Positions 50,148 to 61,750 of a stretch of DNA of 61,799 bases are shown piece after piece. A model generated the notes under the pieces. It worked only from the letters and a program-made list of their open reading frames with translations. It did not search any database and had not been told where the DNA came from. The translations under genes and the position numbers were made by a program. How positions within the stretch are numbered: the first letter of the stretch is position 1; the number at the start of each line of letters is the position of its first letter. Source of the stretch: Candidatus Eremiobacteraceae bacterium (GTDB lineage Bacteria > Vulcanimicrobiota > Vulcanimicrobiia > Eremiobacterales > Eremiobacteraceae); contig DATFYX010000089.1 of assembly GCA_035314825.1 (NCBI GenBank), positions 1 to 61,799 on the forward strand, in the 5' to 3' direction.

Positions 50148-50219
50148 GGGCACCTCAAGCGGCCGGTTGGTTTCGGCCGCTGCCAGTGGTTTTCCCCGCG
50201 AGGCGTTCGCGGGATTGCA

Positions 50220-51143
50220 TCATTCGACGTTCGGATCGAGCGCGTCGCGCAGACCGTCGCCCATGTAATTGATGGCGAGCACCGTCAAGAAGATGCACAG
50301 GCCCGGGAACACGCCGGCCCACCAGGCGATCTGCATGTTCTCTTGCGCGTTGGTCAGCATGTTGCCCCACGACGCCGTCGGCGGCTGGACGCCGAAGCCC
50401 AAGTACGACAGCGCGGACTCGAGGATGATGATGCCGGCCACGTCGAGGGTCGCTTGGACGATGATCGGCGCCGCCGCGTTGGGCAACAAGTGCTTGAACA
50501 TAATCGAGACGTTGCGGCTGCCGATGGCGCGCGCCGCCTCGGCGAACTCCTTCTCGCGCAGGCTCAAGAACGCGCCGCGCACGAGGCGCGCGACGGTCAT
50601 CCAGGAGAGCACGCCGATGATGAGCGCGACGTACGCCGGGCCGAGCGAGGATTTGACCGAGGTCGCCGCCACGATGCCGGTGAGCACGAGCAGCAGCGGC
50701 AGCAGCGGGATGGACAAGAAGACGTCGGTGACGCGCATGATGACGTAATCGACCCAGCCGCCGAAGAAGCCGGCGCACGCGCCCAGGATCGTGCCCAGCA
50801 CGACTTCGATGAGCATCGCGCTGCCGGCGAGCGAGAGCGAAATGCGTCCGCCGTACATCAAGCGCGTGAGCAGGTCGCGTCCAAGCTCGTCGGTGCCGAG
50901 GATGTGTCCGTTGACGCCCGGCGCGAGCGGCGTGCCCTGCCACACCGGGTCGATGGCGGCCGGATCGTAATGCGAGAGCAGCGGCGCGAAGATCGCGGCC
51001 AGCACGAAGACGAGCAGCACGACGGCGCCGATGAGCGCAGGCCGGTGGCGCGAGAACTTCTTCCAGGCGAGATTGCGCCGCCCGACAAGATCTTCGTCGT
51101 CTCGAATGACCAGGGGCGTAAGGGTTTGGGTTACGACTGCCAA
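50220..51143 (-). CDS. OppC/DppC-type peptide ABC permease
   Basis: 307 aa with about six helices. Family landmarks: an N-terminal cytoplasmic segment, RHRPALIGAVVLLVF, HILGTDELGRDLLTRLMYGGR, and EAARAIGSRNVSIMFKHLLPN (the EAA loop contacting the ATPase). TTG start at 51143, with GGAG upstream. It follows OppB (10 bp), completing a permease pair. No ATPase or binding-protein gene is in the window. Confidence 0.9.
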   Translation of the reverse strand: MAVVTQTLTPLVIRDDEDLVGRRNLAWKKFSRHRPALIGAVVLLVFVLAAIFAPLLSHYDPAAIDPVWQGTPLAPGVNGHILGTDELGRDLLTRLMYGGRISLSLAGSAMLIEVVLGTILGACAGFFGGWVDYVIMRVTDVFLSIPLLPLLLVLTGIVAATSVKSSLGPAYVALIIGVLSWMTVARLVRGAFLSLREKEFAEAARAIGSRNVSIMFKHLLPNAAAPIIVQATLDVAGIIILESALSYLGFGVQPPTASWGNMLTNAQENMQIAWWAGVFPGLCIFLTVLAINYMGDGLRDALDPNVE

Positions 51144-51153
51144 GGCCGGACTC

Positions 51154-52137
51154 CTAATCGTACTTGACGCGTGGATCGAGCCAGCCGTACGCCAGATCCG
51201 CGAGCAAGTTGAACAGCACGACGAGAATCGAGATGAGCACCAGATAACCCATGAGCAGGCCGAAATCTTGTTGGCCCAGCGCGGTGATGAACAGCCGTCC
51301 GGCGCCCGGCCACGCGAAGATCTGCTCGGTGATCAGCGCGCCGCCCACCAAGAACGGTATGGTGAGCGCGACGACGGTCACCACCGGCATAAGCCCGTTC
51401 TTGAGACCGTGCTTGAGCAGAATCGTCATGAAGGGCAGACCCTTGGCGGCCGCGGTGCGCATGTAGTCGGTGTGCAGCACCTCTTGCATCGAGGCGCGCG
51501 TGAAGCGCGACCACGTCGCGACCTGCAGCAGGGCGAGCACGGTGACCGGCAAGATCAGATGCCTGATGCGGTCGAGCAAGTCGCCGCCGTCCGTCGAGGT
51601 CATCCCGGCCGAGGGCAGCTGGAGGTCGAACGCGTAGCCGAACGCCTGCAGATGGATGCCTTTGACCGCGAACAGCAGTTGGAGCAGCAGCGCGAAGAAG
51701 AACGAGGGCATCGACTGTCCGAAGAACGCGAACGTCGTCACGAAATAATCGAGCGGCGAGTAGGGGCGCAGCGCGGCGAGGATGCCGAGCGTCAGGCCGA
51801 TCGCGAGCGAGATGATGAACGAGGTCACCATCAGCTCGAGCGTCGCGGGCAAGCGCTCCACGAACGCTTCGACGACGGTGGTCGAGTTCAGGGTCGACCA
51901 GCCCCAGTCGCCGTGCAGCACTTTCCCGAGCCAATTGAGGTACTGCACGTAGACCGGCCGGTCGAGGCCGAGATTGTGCTGCAGGCGCGCGATGTCGGCT
52001 GCGGTCAGGTGCGGATTGCCGGCGTAGGCGGCGAGGCCGCCGCCCGGCATAGCGTGCAGGATGGCGAACAGGATCATGCTGATCAGCAGCAGGAGCGGAA
52101 TCGCCTGAAGGGTGCGCCGGATCGCGTACGTCAGCAT
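51154..52137 (-). CDS. OppB/DppB-type peptide ABC permease
   Basis: 327 aa with about six helices. Motifs: LHAMPGGGLAAYAGNP, LGLDRPVYVQYLNWLGKVLHGDWGWS, EVLHTDYMRTAAAKGLPFMTILLKHGLKN (EAA loop) and TEQIFAWPGAGRL. ATG at 52137. First of the two permeases. The secreted protein gene on the same strand ends 13 bp upstream, so it may be part of the same transcript. Confidence 0.9.
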   Translation of the reverse strand: MLTYAIRRTLQAIPLLLLISMILFAILHAMPGGGLAAYAGNPHLTAADIARLQHNLGLDRPVYVQYLNWLGKVLHGDWGWSTLNSTTVVEAFVERLPATLELMVTSFIISLAIGLTLGILAALRPYSPLDYFVTTFAFFGQSMPSFFFALLLQLLFAVKGIHLQAFGYAFDLQLPSAGMTSTDGGDLLDRIRHLILPVTVLALLQVATWSRFTRASMQEVLHTDYMRTAAAKGLPFMTILLKHGLKNGLMPVVTVVALTIPFLVGGALITEQIFAWPGAGRLFITALGQQDFGLLMGYLVLISILVVLFNLLADLAYGWLDPRVKYD

Positions 52138-52150
52138 AGCATCATCACTA

Positions 52151-52570
52151 TTACGGCGTAGGCTGGGTGACCGGTTTGCCGTCGGCACGGCGGATGTCGT
52201 CTGCCACGACCCAGCCGTAGTGCCCGCGGTTCGGTCCGTCGGTCAGCTTCACGCCGACCAAATCGAGATTCGAACTGGTGTATTTCGGGCGAGCAGCGGC
52301 CTCCTTGCATCCGACCGCAACCGCTTTTGTCCCGGGTTGGGCCAATACCGTGTGGCGCAGCACCGTCTCCGTGTCGTAGTCTCCCTGGAGGTATGCCGCC
52401 AAACGCTGCGACGAATCCCAGACGAAGACGTCGGGATCGGGGCTTTGCGAAGCGAGCATCACATGATCGCCGAGCGCTACCACGCAGGCGGCAGACGCTT
52501 GGGCGGCCAGCACAGCGAAGGCGGAAACGAAGAACCCAAAGGCGAGCGTGCGCGGCCACCTGACGAACAT
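52151..52570 (-). CDS. Exported protein of unknown function
   Basis: 139 aa. The ATG at 52570 starts a signal peptide (FVRWPRTLAFGFFVSAFAVLAAQASA-A). Two Cys pairs could be formed (AACVVALG, AVGCKEA). The mature part (WDSSQRLAAYLQGDYDTETVLRH...GHYGWVVADDIRR) is SH3-like in pattern but not assigned. A longer frame to 52681 exists, without signal. Next to OppB by 13 bp. Confidence 0.6.
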   Translation of the reverse strand: MFVRWPRTLAFGFFVSAFAVLAAQASAACVVALGDHVMLASQSPDPDVFVWDSSQRLAAYLQGDYDTETVLRHTVLAQPGTKAVAVGCKEAAARPKYTSSNLDLVGVKLTDGPNRGHYGWVVADDIRRADGKPVTQPTP

Positions 52571-52755
52571 GCGGTTGCCGGGTTTCGCTGTCCCGGGCCG
52601 CCATCCCGCTAAGAATGAAGGGTGGACGGGCGCTTTGCATGCCGGTGCGCCCTTGCCCGCAGCCCGATCGAGTTCGCTCAAGTCGCGCCCGCGCCGGCTA
52701 TCCTTTGATCGTCCGGCGTCATGACGTCGTCGAGCATGCTGTTCATCGTCCCCCG

Positions 52756-55518
<2,763 letters not shown>

Positions 55519-55637
55519 AGCCCCAGCCATTTCGGCAGGCCGTTCGCACGGGCCTACGCAGAGCGCGCCGCGCAAGGATTCACGTGCGCACTCACCAAGG
55601 GTGAGCCCAGCGTTCCTTACCGTTCCGGAGGCGTCAG

Positions 55638-56387
55638 ATGCGGTTCTTGTTCGTCGTGGCGTTGCTGGCGATCGTTTCCCTCGCGCCGCCGGCGCGGGCG
55701 CTGGCCGCGAATGCGCTGACGCCGTCAGGATATCTACAGTACACGCCAACGTTCGGCGACACGTACAACGGCGTCACGACTGACGACGGCGACCACTTGT
55801 CCGGATCGTATTCGGCCAAGGCCCAAGCGTATTTCGGACGCTTCAGCGCCGCGTATCTGTACTACCGCGATCTCTCGACCAGCCAGGCGAACGGCACGAC
55901 GGCAAGCGGGGCGCCCGGCACGGTGATCTCATATCCCGCCGCACAAGTCGTCATGCCCGTCTTCACTGCGTCCGACGCGGAATCGGAGATCCGGCTCGAG
56001 TATCAACCGGTGAGAATACCGGTGTATTTCGGGCTGGCGTACAGCAACTCGTTCAACAACTACGGGTTCCCGCGGCTGACCGCGTTCGGCGTCGGCGTCG
56101 AACTGGCGCCCAATCCCAAACATCTGCTCAGCCCGTACGGCTCGTTCTACTATTTTCCGAATCAGACCGGGACCTATCCGCTTGCCGATCCGAACAACCC
56201 CGCAAGCGGTTCGGTCGGTTCCTCGTTTCGCGCCAACGAGCTCGACCTGGGAGGCTCGCTCGCGTTCCCCAAGACGGCGCTGAGCCTCGTGGTAGGCTAT
56301 TACCAGACGACCAACGTGCGGCGCACGGGCACGTTCAACTTCGTGCGCGACGGCCCGTATGTCGGTCTGGGCTATCGGGTGAAGTAG
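55638..56387 (+). CDS. Exported beta-barrel-like protein
   Basis: 249 aa. Signal peptide ([20 protein letters not shown]) followed by alternating Tyr/Phe-rich strands ([42 protein letters not shown]) ending [11 protein letters not shown]. Consistent with an outer-membrane barrel, though the last residue is Lys not Phe. Suggests a double-membrane envelope. A small CTCACC-GGTGAG hairpin lies in the leader at 55591-55605. Confidence 0.65.
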   Translation: MRFLFVVALLAIVSLAPPARALAANALTPSGYLQYTPTFGDTYNGVTTDDGDHLSGSYSAKAQAYFGRFSAAYLYYRDLSTSQANGTTASGAPGTVISYPAAQVVMPVFTASDAESEIRLEYQPVRIPVYFGLAYSNSFNNYGFPRLTAFGVGVELAPNPKHLLSPYGSFYYFPNQTGTYPLADPNNPASGSVGSSFRANELDLGGSLAFPKTALSLVVGYYQTTNVRRTGTFNFVRDGPYVGLGYRVK

Positions 56388-56390
56388 AAG

Positions 56391-57842
56391 CTACTCGCCC
56401 GGGATGCCCGAGAACGCGGGCTCGCCGTCGAACGTGCACAGCGATTCCGTCTGGATGAAATCGAAGCCGGCATCGGCCACGCGCTGCAGCAGCCGCGTGA
56501 TCTGCGCGTGCGACACGTCGCCGCCCGAGCGCGAGACGAAGCGGCAGCGCCACTGGTCGGTGCACAGGGTCTCAGGCAGTCCCTTAGGCCACACGCGCGT
56601 GCCGCGATTGAGGACCGCCTTCAATTCCAATTCGTCGCCTGCGGTTTTCGACAGCGCCGCGCCAAGCTCGTCCGGCGTGCCGCTCGACCAGTCGAGGTAG
56701 ACGTCGACGCCGACCGTCTTCTTCTTGCGCTTGTCGGTGGCGAGCGCCGCGAACACGGCGCCTTTCTCCGGCGCGACGTCCTTGTACGCGACCGCTTTGA
56801 GGTGCTGCGGCGATTGCCCGAGGCGCGCGATCACGGCCTGAGCGAATTCTTTGGTGCCGACTTTCTGCTTGCTGGTTCCGTCACGATAGATATCGTACGT
56901 GTGGATGCCATCCTCGATCGTGCGCAGCCACGCGTTGTGGAAGCGCGTCGCGACATCCGCCTGTCCGATGTGGACCAGCATCATCACCGCGCCGAGCATC
57001 AAGCCAGAAGGATTGGCGACGTTTTGACCCGCGCGCCGCGGCGCCGAACCGTGGATCGCCTCGAACATCGAGCAGACCTCGCCGATGTTAGCGGAGCCTG
57101 CAAGGCCGACCGACCCGGTGATCTGCGCGGCCACGTCGGACAGGATGTCGCCGTATAGATTCGGCAGGACGAGCACGTCGAACGCCTCGGGCGTATCGGC
57201 GAGTTTGGCGGCGCCTATGTCGACGATCCAATGCTCGTGCTCGATCTGCGGATATTCTTTGGCGACTTCGTCGAAGATCTTGTGGAACAGCCCGTCGGTG
57301 AGTTTGAGGATGTTGTCTTTGGTGAAGCAGGTGACTTTCTTGCGCTCGTTGCGGCGCGCGTATTCGAACGCGTAACGCACGATGCGCTCGCTGCCGGGCC
57401 GCGAGATGAGCTTGAGCGCCTGCGTCATCTGGTGCGTCTGCTGGTACTCGATGCCGCCGTAGACGTCTTCCTCGTTCTCGCGCACGATCACGACGTCCAT
57501 CACCGGATGCTTCGTCTTCACGTAGGGCGCGTACGAGACGCATGGGCGCACGTTGGCGTAGAGGCCGAGCGCGGTGCGCGTGGTCACGTTGAGGCTCTTA
57601 TAGCCGCCGCCTTGCGGCGTGGTGATCGGCGCTTTGAGGAAGACCTTGGTGCTGCGCAGCGACTCCCACGCGCTGGGCGCGATGCCGGCCGGGTTGCCCG
57701 CCAAGTAGACCTTCTCGCCGATCTCGATGACGTCGGTCTGCAGGCGCGCGCCGGCGGCCTTGAGCACCTCGAGCGTCGCGCTCATGATCTCGGGACCGAT
57801 GCCGTCGCCGTAAGCGACGGTGATGGGCGTCGTGCCTGGCAT
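56391..57842 (-). CDS. icd: NADP-type isocitrate dehydrogenase, long form
   Basis: 483 aa. PITVAYGDGIGPEIM, LYANVRPCVSYAPYVKTKHPVMDVVIVRENEEDVYGGIEY (substrate/NADP part, shown in pieces), NLYGDILSDVAAQITGSVGLAGSANIG, and FEAIHGSAPRRAG. About 140 extra C-terminal residues (ending TESLCTFDGEPAFSG) match the Thermus-type long form. GGGAGAAAAG precedes the ATG. Produces 2-oxoglutarate. Its leader has GC palindromes at 57853-57905. Confidence 0.93.
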   Translation of the reverse strand: MPGTTPITVAYGDGIGPEIMSATLEVLKAAGARLQTDVIEIGEKVYLAGNPAGIAPSAWESLRSTKVFLKAPITTPQGGGYKSLNVTTRTALGLYANVRPCVSYAPYVKTKHPVMDVVIVRENEEDVYGGIEYQQTHQMTQALKLISRPGSERIVRYAFEYARRNERKKVTCFTKDNILKLTDGLFHKIFDEVAKEYPQIEHEHWIVDIGAAKLADTPEAFDVLVLPNLYGDILSDVAAQITGSVGLAGSANIGEVCSMFEAIHGSAPRRAGQNVANPSGLMLGAVMMLVHIGQADVATRFHNAWLRTIEDGIHTYDIYRDGTSKQKVGTKEFAQAVIARLGQSPQHLKAVAYKDVAPEKGAVFAALATDKRKKKTVGVDVYLDWSSGTPDELGAALSKTAGDELELKAVLNRGTRVWPKGLPETLCTDQWRCRFVSRSGGDVSHAQITRLLQRVADAGFDFIQTESLCTFDGEPAFSGIPGE

Positions 57843-57928
57843 CTTTTCTCCCGCCCTCGAGAGGGCGCGACTACAGTTATCGGAGCGGAGGGCGGGGTCC
57901 CGCCCGTGCGAAATGGTTGGGCCGACAT

Positions 57929-58213
57929 ATGGCACAGTCACAGGTCATCGCCGCGCGATTTCCGCAGATGCGCTACGCGACGAGCGCGATCGATTGGTTC
58001 CGCAATCAGGGCATCGACGCGTCGGCCATCGGGGCGTTCGCCGTGCCGCCGGGCGGCCAGCCTCGCCCGCCGCGTCCCGGCGACAACCAGCGCGACGATC
58101 TGACGTGGATCGTCTCGCTCGACCTGTCGCGCGCGAACATCACGCGGCGCGTCGCGATGGATGCGATGAAACGCGAAGGCGGCAAGCTCATCGCCGCTGC
58201 TCCCGCGGCGTAA
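57929..58213 (+). CDS. Small conserved-looking protein, unknown
   Basis: 94 aa, soluble, beginning MAQSQVIAARFPQMRYATSAIDWFRNQGIDASAIGAF. A Pro/Arg-rich middle (GGQPRPPRPGDN) divides two short folded parts; the last (DLTWIVSLDLSRANITRRVAMDAMKREGG) may be a small alpha-beta module, reminiscent of general-stress-protein hydrophobic tails, but no family was recognised. Directly upstream (5 bp) of the cytidylate-kinase-like gene, and probably in the same transcript. Confidence 0.6.
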   Translation: MAQSQVIAARFPQMRYATSAIDWFRNQGIDASAIGAFAVPPGGQPRPPRPGDNQRDDLTWIVSLDLSRANITRRVAMDAMKREGGKLIAAAPAA

Positions 58214-58218
58214 CGCCG

Positions 58219-58845
58219 GTGATCGTCGCGATCGCGCGCGAGCTCGGCGCCGGCGGCCGCGGCGTCGGGGAAGCGGTCGCAGCGGCGCTCGAGATACCGC
58301 TGCTCGACAACGAGATCGTCAATCTGGTCGCCGAACGCATCGGTGCGCCCGAGGCCTACGTCGCGCAGCGCGACGAGCAGGTGGAGAGCTTCACCGAGCG
58401 CGTGCTGCGCGGCATCACCGCCGCGTATCCGGAATCGCTGTCCTCACAGGGGCTGCCCGACTGGTCCGAAGAGCATCTCGTACAGCTCACCGAGACGATC
58501 ATCAAAGAACGCGCGGCGAGCGAGTCGCTGGTGGTGATCGGACGCGGCGCGCCCTTGCTGCTCAAAGACCGGCTCGATGTCGTGCGCGTGTTCGTCTCGG
58601 CGCCTGGGGCCGAACGCGCAGCGCGCATCGCCGCCCGCTTGGGGCTTTCGTCCGACGACGCGCTCAAAGAGATGCGCAAGTCGGACCAACATCGCGCGTC
58701 TTATTACAAAGAGCACTACGGCGTGACGGATTGGCGCGACCCGCGCCATTACGATCTGGTGGTCAACACCGCGCGCCTCGGCATCGAGGGTGCTGCGCGC
58801 CTTATCGTCGAGGCGGCACGGGGTTCGCTGCGGCCTACTTCCTGA
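58219..58845 (+). CDS. Cytidylate kinase-like protein
   Basis: 208 aa with P-loop-like start IARELGAGGRGVGEAVAAAL, typical of the AAK-like cytidylate-kinase-like family (PF13189). VVIGRGAPLLLKDRLDVVRVFVSAP and LGLSSDDALKEMRKSDQHRASYYKEHYG are the family's later motifs. GTG start at 58219. Phosphate acceptor unknown. Convergent with the peptidase gene, overlapping by 11 bp. Confidence 0.85.
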   Translation: MIVAIARELGAGGRGVGEAVAAALEIPLLDNEIVNLVAERIGAPEAYVAQRDEQVESFTERVLRGITAAYPESLSSQGLPDWSEEHLVQLTETIIKERAASESLVVIGRGAPLLLKDRLDVVRVFVSAPGAERAARIAARLGLSSDDALKEMRKSDQHRASYYKEHYGVTDWRDPRHYDLVVNTARLGIEGAARLIVEAARGSLRPTS

Positions 58846-60136
58846 TCGCCTCGAGCGCCGGAGCGGCGCCGATGGCGCACAGCGCGCCGGATTCCCAGTG
58901 GATCGCCGATTTGACGAAATCGTTGAAGTCCGAAGCGCGCACGCCGGCGAGCATGTCGAGCTCCTGCGCTGGCGTGACCAGCGGCTGGTCGAAGAGCGCC
59001 AGCTCGGCATAACGGCGCGCCATCTCGGCGTTCCATTCGGCGTAGAGCGAGATCTGCGACGCGAACGCTTCGCGGCCGCGGTCGAATTCCTCGGCGGAAA
59101 AACCGTGGCGCGTGTCCTCGAGGATGCGCCGCATCTCGCGCACCGCTTGCTTGGCGCGGCCGCGTCCGACCGCGGCCATCGCGCTCATGACGCCGACGTT
59201 GCCGTAGAAGTCCTGCGTCGCGTAGACTTCGTACGCGAGCCCGAGCTTCTCGCGCAGCCCATCCCACAGCCGGCTGCCGTCACCTTCGCCGATCATGGTC
59301 TGCGCGAGTTGCGTGCGCAAGACCGCGTCGTAGCCGTCGGGGTAGGACGGCGTAGTCGTGGAGATCGAGAACCAGACCTGTTGCGTGTTCGCCCGGCGCA
59401 GCGTCTTGGCGCGGCGCGCAAGGTGCATGGACGGCTGGTACGTAGCGAAGAGCGGCGTTCGTGGCACGATCGCGTCCGGCGCTGCGCGCCACGAACCGAA
59501 GTGGCGTTGCGCCGCGTCGAACAGCTCCCGACGGCTCAAGGGGCCGGCCAGGCTCAGCACTGCGTTGCGCGGATGGAACAGCTTGCGGTGGAAATTGCGC
59601 ACCTGCGTACGCGAGATGTCGCGCACGGTGGCGGGCGTGCCCCCGATGTCGCGGCCCAGGGGATGCGAGCCCCACAGCGCTTCGTCGGTGAGCACCTCGA
59701 TGCGCTTGCTCGGATCGTCTTCCCAATCGCGCAGCTCCTCCAGCACGACTTTGCGCTCGGTCTCGATATCGGCAGGCGCGAAGAGCGGGCGGCGCACGAC
59801 GCTGCTGATGAGATCGAGCGCCTGGTCGGCCTTACCGACCGGCACGCTGCCCGAGATCGAGATCAATTCTTTGCTGGTGGAGGGATCGAAGCGATTGCCG
59901 CAGCGCTGCATCGCGGCCGCCAGCTGCGGGCGCGAGTAATCCAGCGTGGCTTTGAAGATGAGGTGCTCGAGGAAATGTGCGAGCCCGTTGGCGTTGCGCG
60001 GATCGTAGATCGAGCCCGCGCGCAGCGCGAGCGCGATGCTGAGCGTGCCGGAATGGGGCGTGTGCGTCGCGACGACGCGCAGGCCATTGCGCAGCCGCTG
60101 GCTTGTCGGCGCGGAGTTCTCTATGCGCGGGGGCAT
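58835..60136 (-). CDS. M16-family zinc peptidase
   Basis: 433 aa. Inverted zinc site HFLEHLIF (HxxEH) near residue 55, and Glu in ETERKVVLEELRDWEDD about 75 residues later, the third ligand. The rest has paired M16 domains (SLAGPLSRRELF, DGSRLWDGLREKLGLAYEV). ATG at 60136 gives the common N-terminus (RLRNGLRVV). Soluble; no signal peptide. Presumably degrades small peptides. Confidence 0.9.
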   Translation of the reverse strand: MPPRIENSAPTSQRLRNGLRVVATHTPHSGTLSIALALRAGSIYDPRNANGLAHFLEHLIFKATLDYSRPQLAAAMQRCGNRFDPSTSKELISISGSVPVGKADQALDLISSVVRRPLFAPADIETERKVVLEELRDWEDDPSKRIEVLTDEALWGSHPLGRDIGGTPATVRDISRTQVRNFHRKLFHPRNAVLSLAGPLSRRELFDAAQRHFGSWRAAPDAIVPRTPLFATYQPSMHLARRAKTLRRANTQQVWFSISTTTPSYPDGYDAVLRTQLAQTMIGEGDGSRLWDGLREKLGLAYEVYATQDFYGNVGVMSAMAAVGRGRAKQAVREMRRILEDTRHGFSAEEFDRGREAFASQISLYAEWNAEMARRYAELALFDQPLVTPAQELDMLAGVRASDFNDFVKSAIHWESGALCAIGAAPALEAIRK

Positions 60137-60310
60137 GGTGTGGCTTTCCTGGTGTGGCGTTGTGCGGCCGCCCGTATGGGCGATAGTACGTATTCGCCAC
60201 GCGGGGTCAGAACGTCTAGGCGGGGCAGGGACGAGGCTATGCGGGTTTGGCCGTTCCGACGTCCCACCTTGCGAAATTAATGGCCTTATTTGGGCGGCCA
60301 AGCAAACAAG

Positions 60311-60337
60311 GAAGCGGGCCGATCATCGGCCCGCTTC
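60311..60337 (-). terminator. Terminator of the DUF4331 pair
   Basis: Palindrome GAAGCGGGCCGAT/ATCGGCCCGCTTC, 13-bp arms with almost no loop, followed on the minus strand by CTTGTTTGCTT. Located 26 bp downstream of the minus-strand gene at 60363. Confidence 0.7.
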
Positions 60338-60362
60338 ACGGTGGTGCGATGCTCCCTTTGAG

Positions 60363-60941
60363 TCAGCGCGGCGAGCCCACGTAAGGGAAGGTCGCCGTGT
60401 CATGCTTGCCGCCGTACGGCACGTTGTCGGTCGCCAGACACGGCGACTCTTTCCCGTCGTCGGCGACCAAGCCGAGCGCCGAGAGCGTGTTGCCGAAGAT
60501 GACGCTCAACGAAAGGCCGATGACGTCATCGTGCAGGCCGCGTCCGCCGAAGGGACTGATGCCGCTGCCCGCCGGCGACGTCTCGACGCCGAGATAGCCC
60601 GCGCCCACGCCGGTCTTGGAAAGATCGGCCACCTGCACGTCGGGGATCAACACGTTCTGTGTCAGGTTCGCCGTCGCGGCCGAGCGTCCGGCGACCGACG
60701 TCATGAACGAGTTGATGTCGCCGGGCAGCACCGGATCCGAGAACGGCGAGCTGCGATTGGTCTGATCGTGGCGCGCATACGCCTCGAACGCCTCTTTGAC
60801 CGCGGGCCTCGCCAAGCGTTCGATCTGCACGTACGATTGCGGGCCCGGAGTGGTATTGGTGGTCGATGAGCTCGAGCACGCGCCGGCCGCCACGGAGGCG
60901 ATCGCGACGGCGCACAGCCCTAGTGTCGTGATGATGCGCAT
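60363..60941 (-). CDS. DUF4331-like lipoprotein, C-terminal half type
   Basis: 192 aa with lipobox-like AAGAC in MRIITTLGLCAVAIASVAAGAC. FSDPVLPGDINSFMTSVAGRS, VLIPDVQVADLSKTGVGAGYLG and GRGLHDDVIGLSLSVIFGNTLS resemble the second half of DUF4331 proteins. GGAGG precedes the ATG. It lies after the N-terminal-half-like gene in the operon, on the same strand, so the two may form one function split in two proteins. Confidence 0.75.
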   Translation of the reverse strand: MRIITTLGLCAVAIASVAAGACSSSSTTNTTPGPQSYVQIERLARPAVKEAFEAYARHDQTNRSSPFSDPVLPGDINSFMTSVAGRSAATANLTQNVLIPDVQVADLSKTGVGAGYLGVETSPAGSGISPFGGRGLHDDVIGLSLSVIFGNTLSALGLVADDGKESPCLATDNVPYGGKHDTATFPYVGSPR

Positions 60942-60955
60942 GGTCAGTGAACCTC

Positions 60956-61750
60956 CTACGAGCCTGTCGTGGTGCTGGTCGTCGCCCAGACTTTGATGAC
61001 TCCGGGCGTTCCGGACGAGGGAGCGAGCAGCGTGCGCGGCAGCTCGACGACCAGCGAGAGCACGTTGAAACCGTTGGTCGACAAGAAGTCCTGCGCAGCG
61101 GTGTGATCGCACGTCGTCGTGGTGCCCGAATTCGGGAATCCGCGGAACGAACTCGCGCTCGGGGGCGGCGGGTTGGGCTGGTTCTGGTAGTTGCGATCCG
61201 GGATGATCATGAAGAAGCGTGCGAGATCGAAGAAGAACGGGTCTTCGCGCGGGCCTGCGAACACCTGGATGCTCTTGCCATTGAGCGTCAGCGTCGCCGG
61301 CGTGTTGAACGCGAACGTGCCCGTCTGTCCGACGAATGTCGAGGTCGTGCCGACGGCGTTAGGCTTCGCCGGACCGTACATCGCCAGCGTCTGCCCCGTC
61401 CCCGAGCCGCTGGCTTTGAACTGGATGACGAGATCTTCAGCGGTGTCGGAGCCGAGCGCGATCTTGAACTGATACATGACGGCTGGATCGAACGCGAAAC
61501 TGCCCGACTGGCCCATCGGGATCAGCGGGTTCACATCCATGACGAGCACGACGTTGTTGTTCTGCTCGGCGCCGCCGGTCGGCGGCGGGAACACGAACAC
61601 GTCGGTGATGTCCGCGCCGGGCCGCGCGATCATGGTCGGAGAGTCTTGGTGGTCTGAACCGCGCACCGGGTGCGCGTTGTACAGTATGAGCGCTCCGGCG
61701 AGCGCCGCGATGGCCGCGCCGCCGGCTATGGGCAGCATCCTTGCGTTCAT
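60956..61750 (-). CDS. DUF4331-like exported protein, N-terminal half type
   Basis: 264 aa. Signal anchor PIAGGAAIAALAGALILYNA, then GSDHQDSPTMIARPGADITDVFVFPPP, the start of a typical DUF4331 domain, and the region GREDPFFFDLARFF and SLVVELPRTLL. The ATG at 61750 was chosen over a start seven codons upstream. The gene is close to the right edge of the window; upstream control is not seen. The next gene carries what looks like the rest of the domain. Confidence 0.78.
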   Translation of the reverse strand: MNARMLPIAGGAAIAALAGALILYNAHPVRGSDHQDSPTMIARPGADITDVFVFPPPTGGAEQNNNVVLVMDVNPLIPMGQSGSFAFDPAVMYQFKIALGSDTAEDLVIQFKASGSGTGQTLAMYGPAKPNAVGTTSTFVGQTGTFAFNTPATLTLNGKSIQVFAGPREDPFFFDLARFFMIIPDRNYQNQPNPPPPSASSFRGFPNSGTTTTCDHTAAQDFLSTNGFNVLSLVVELPRTLLAPSSGTPGVIKVWATTSTTTGS

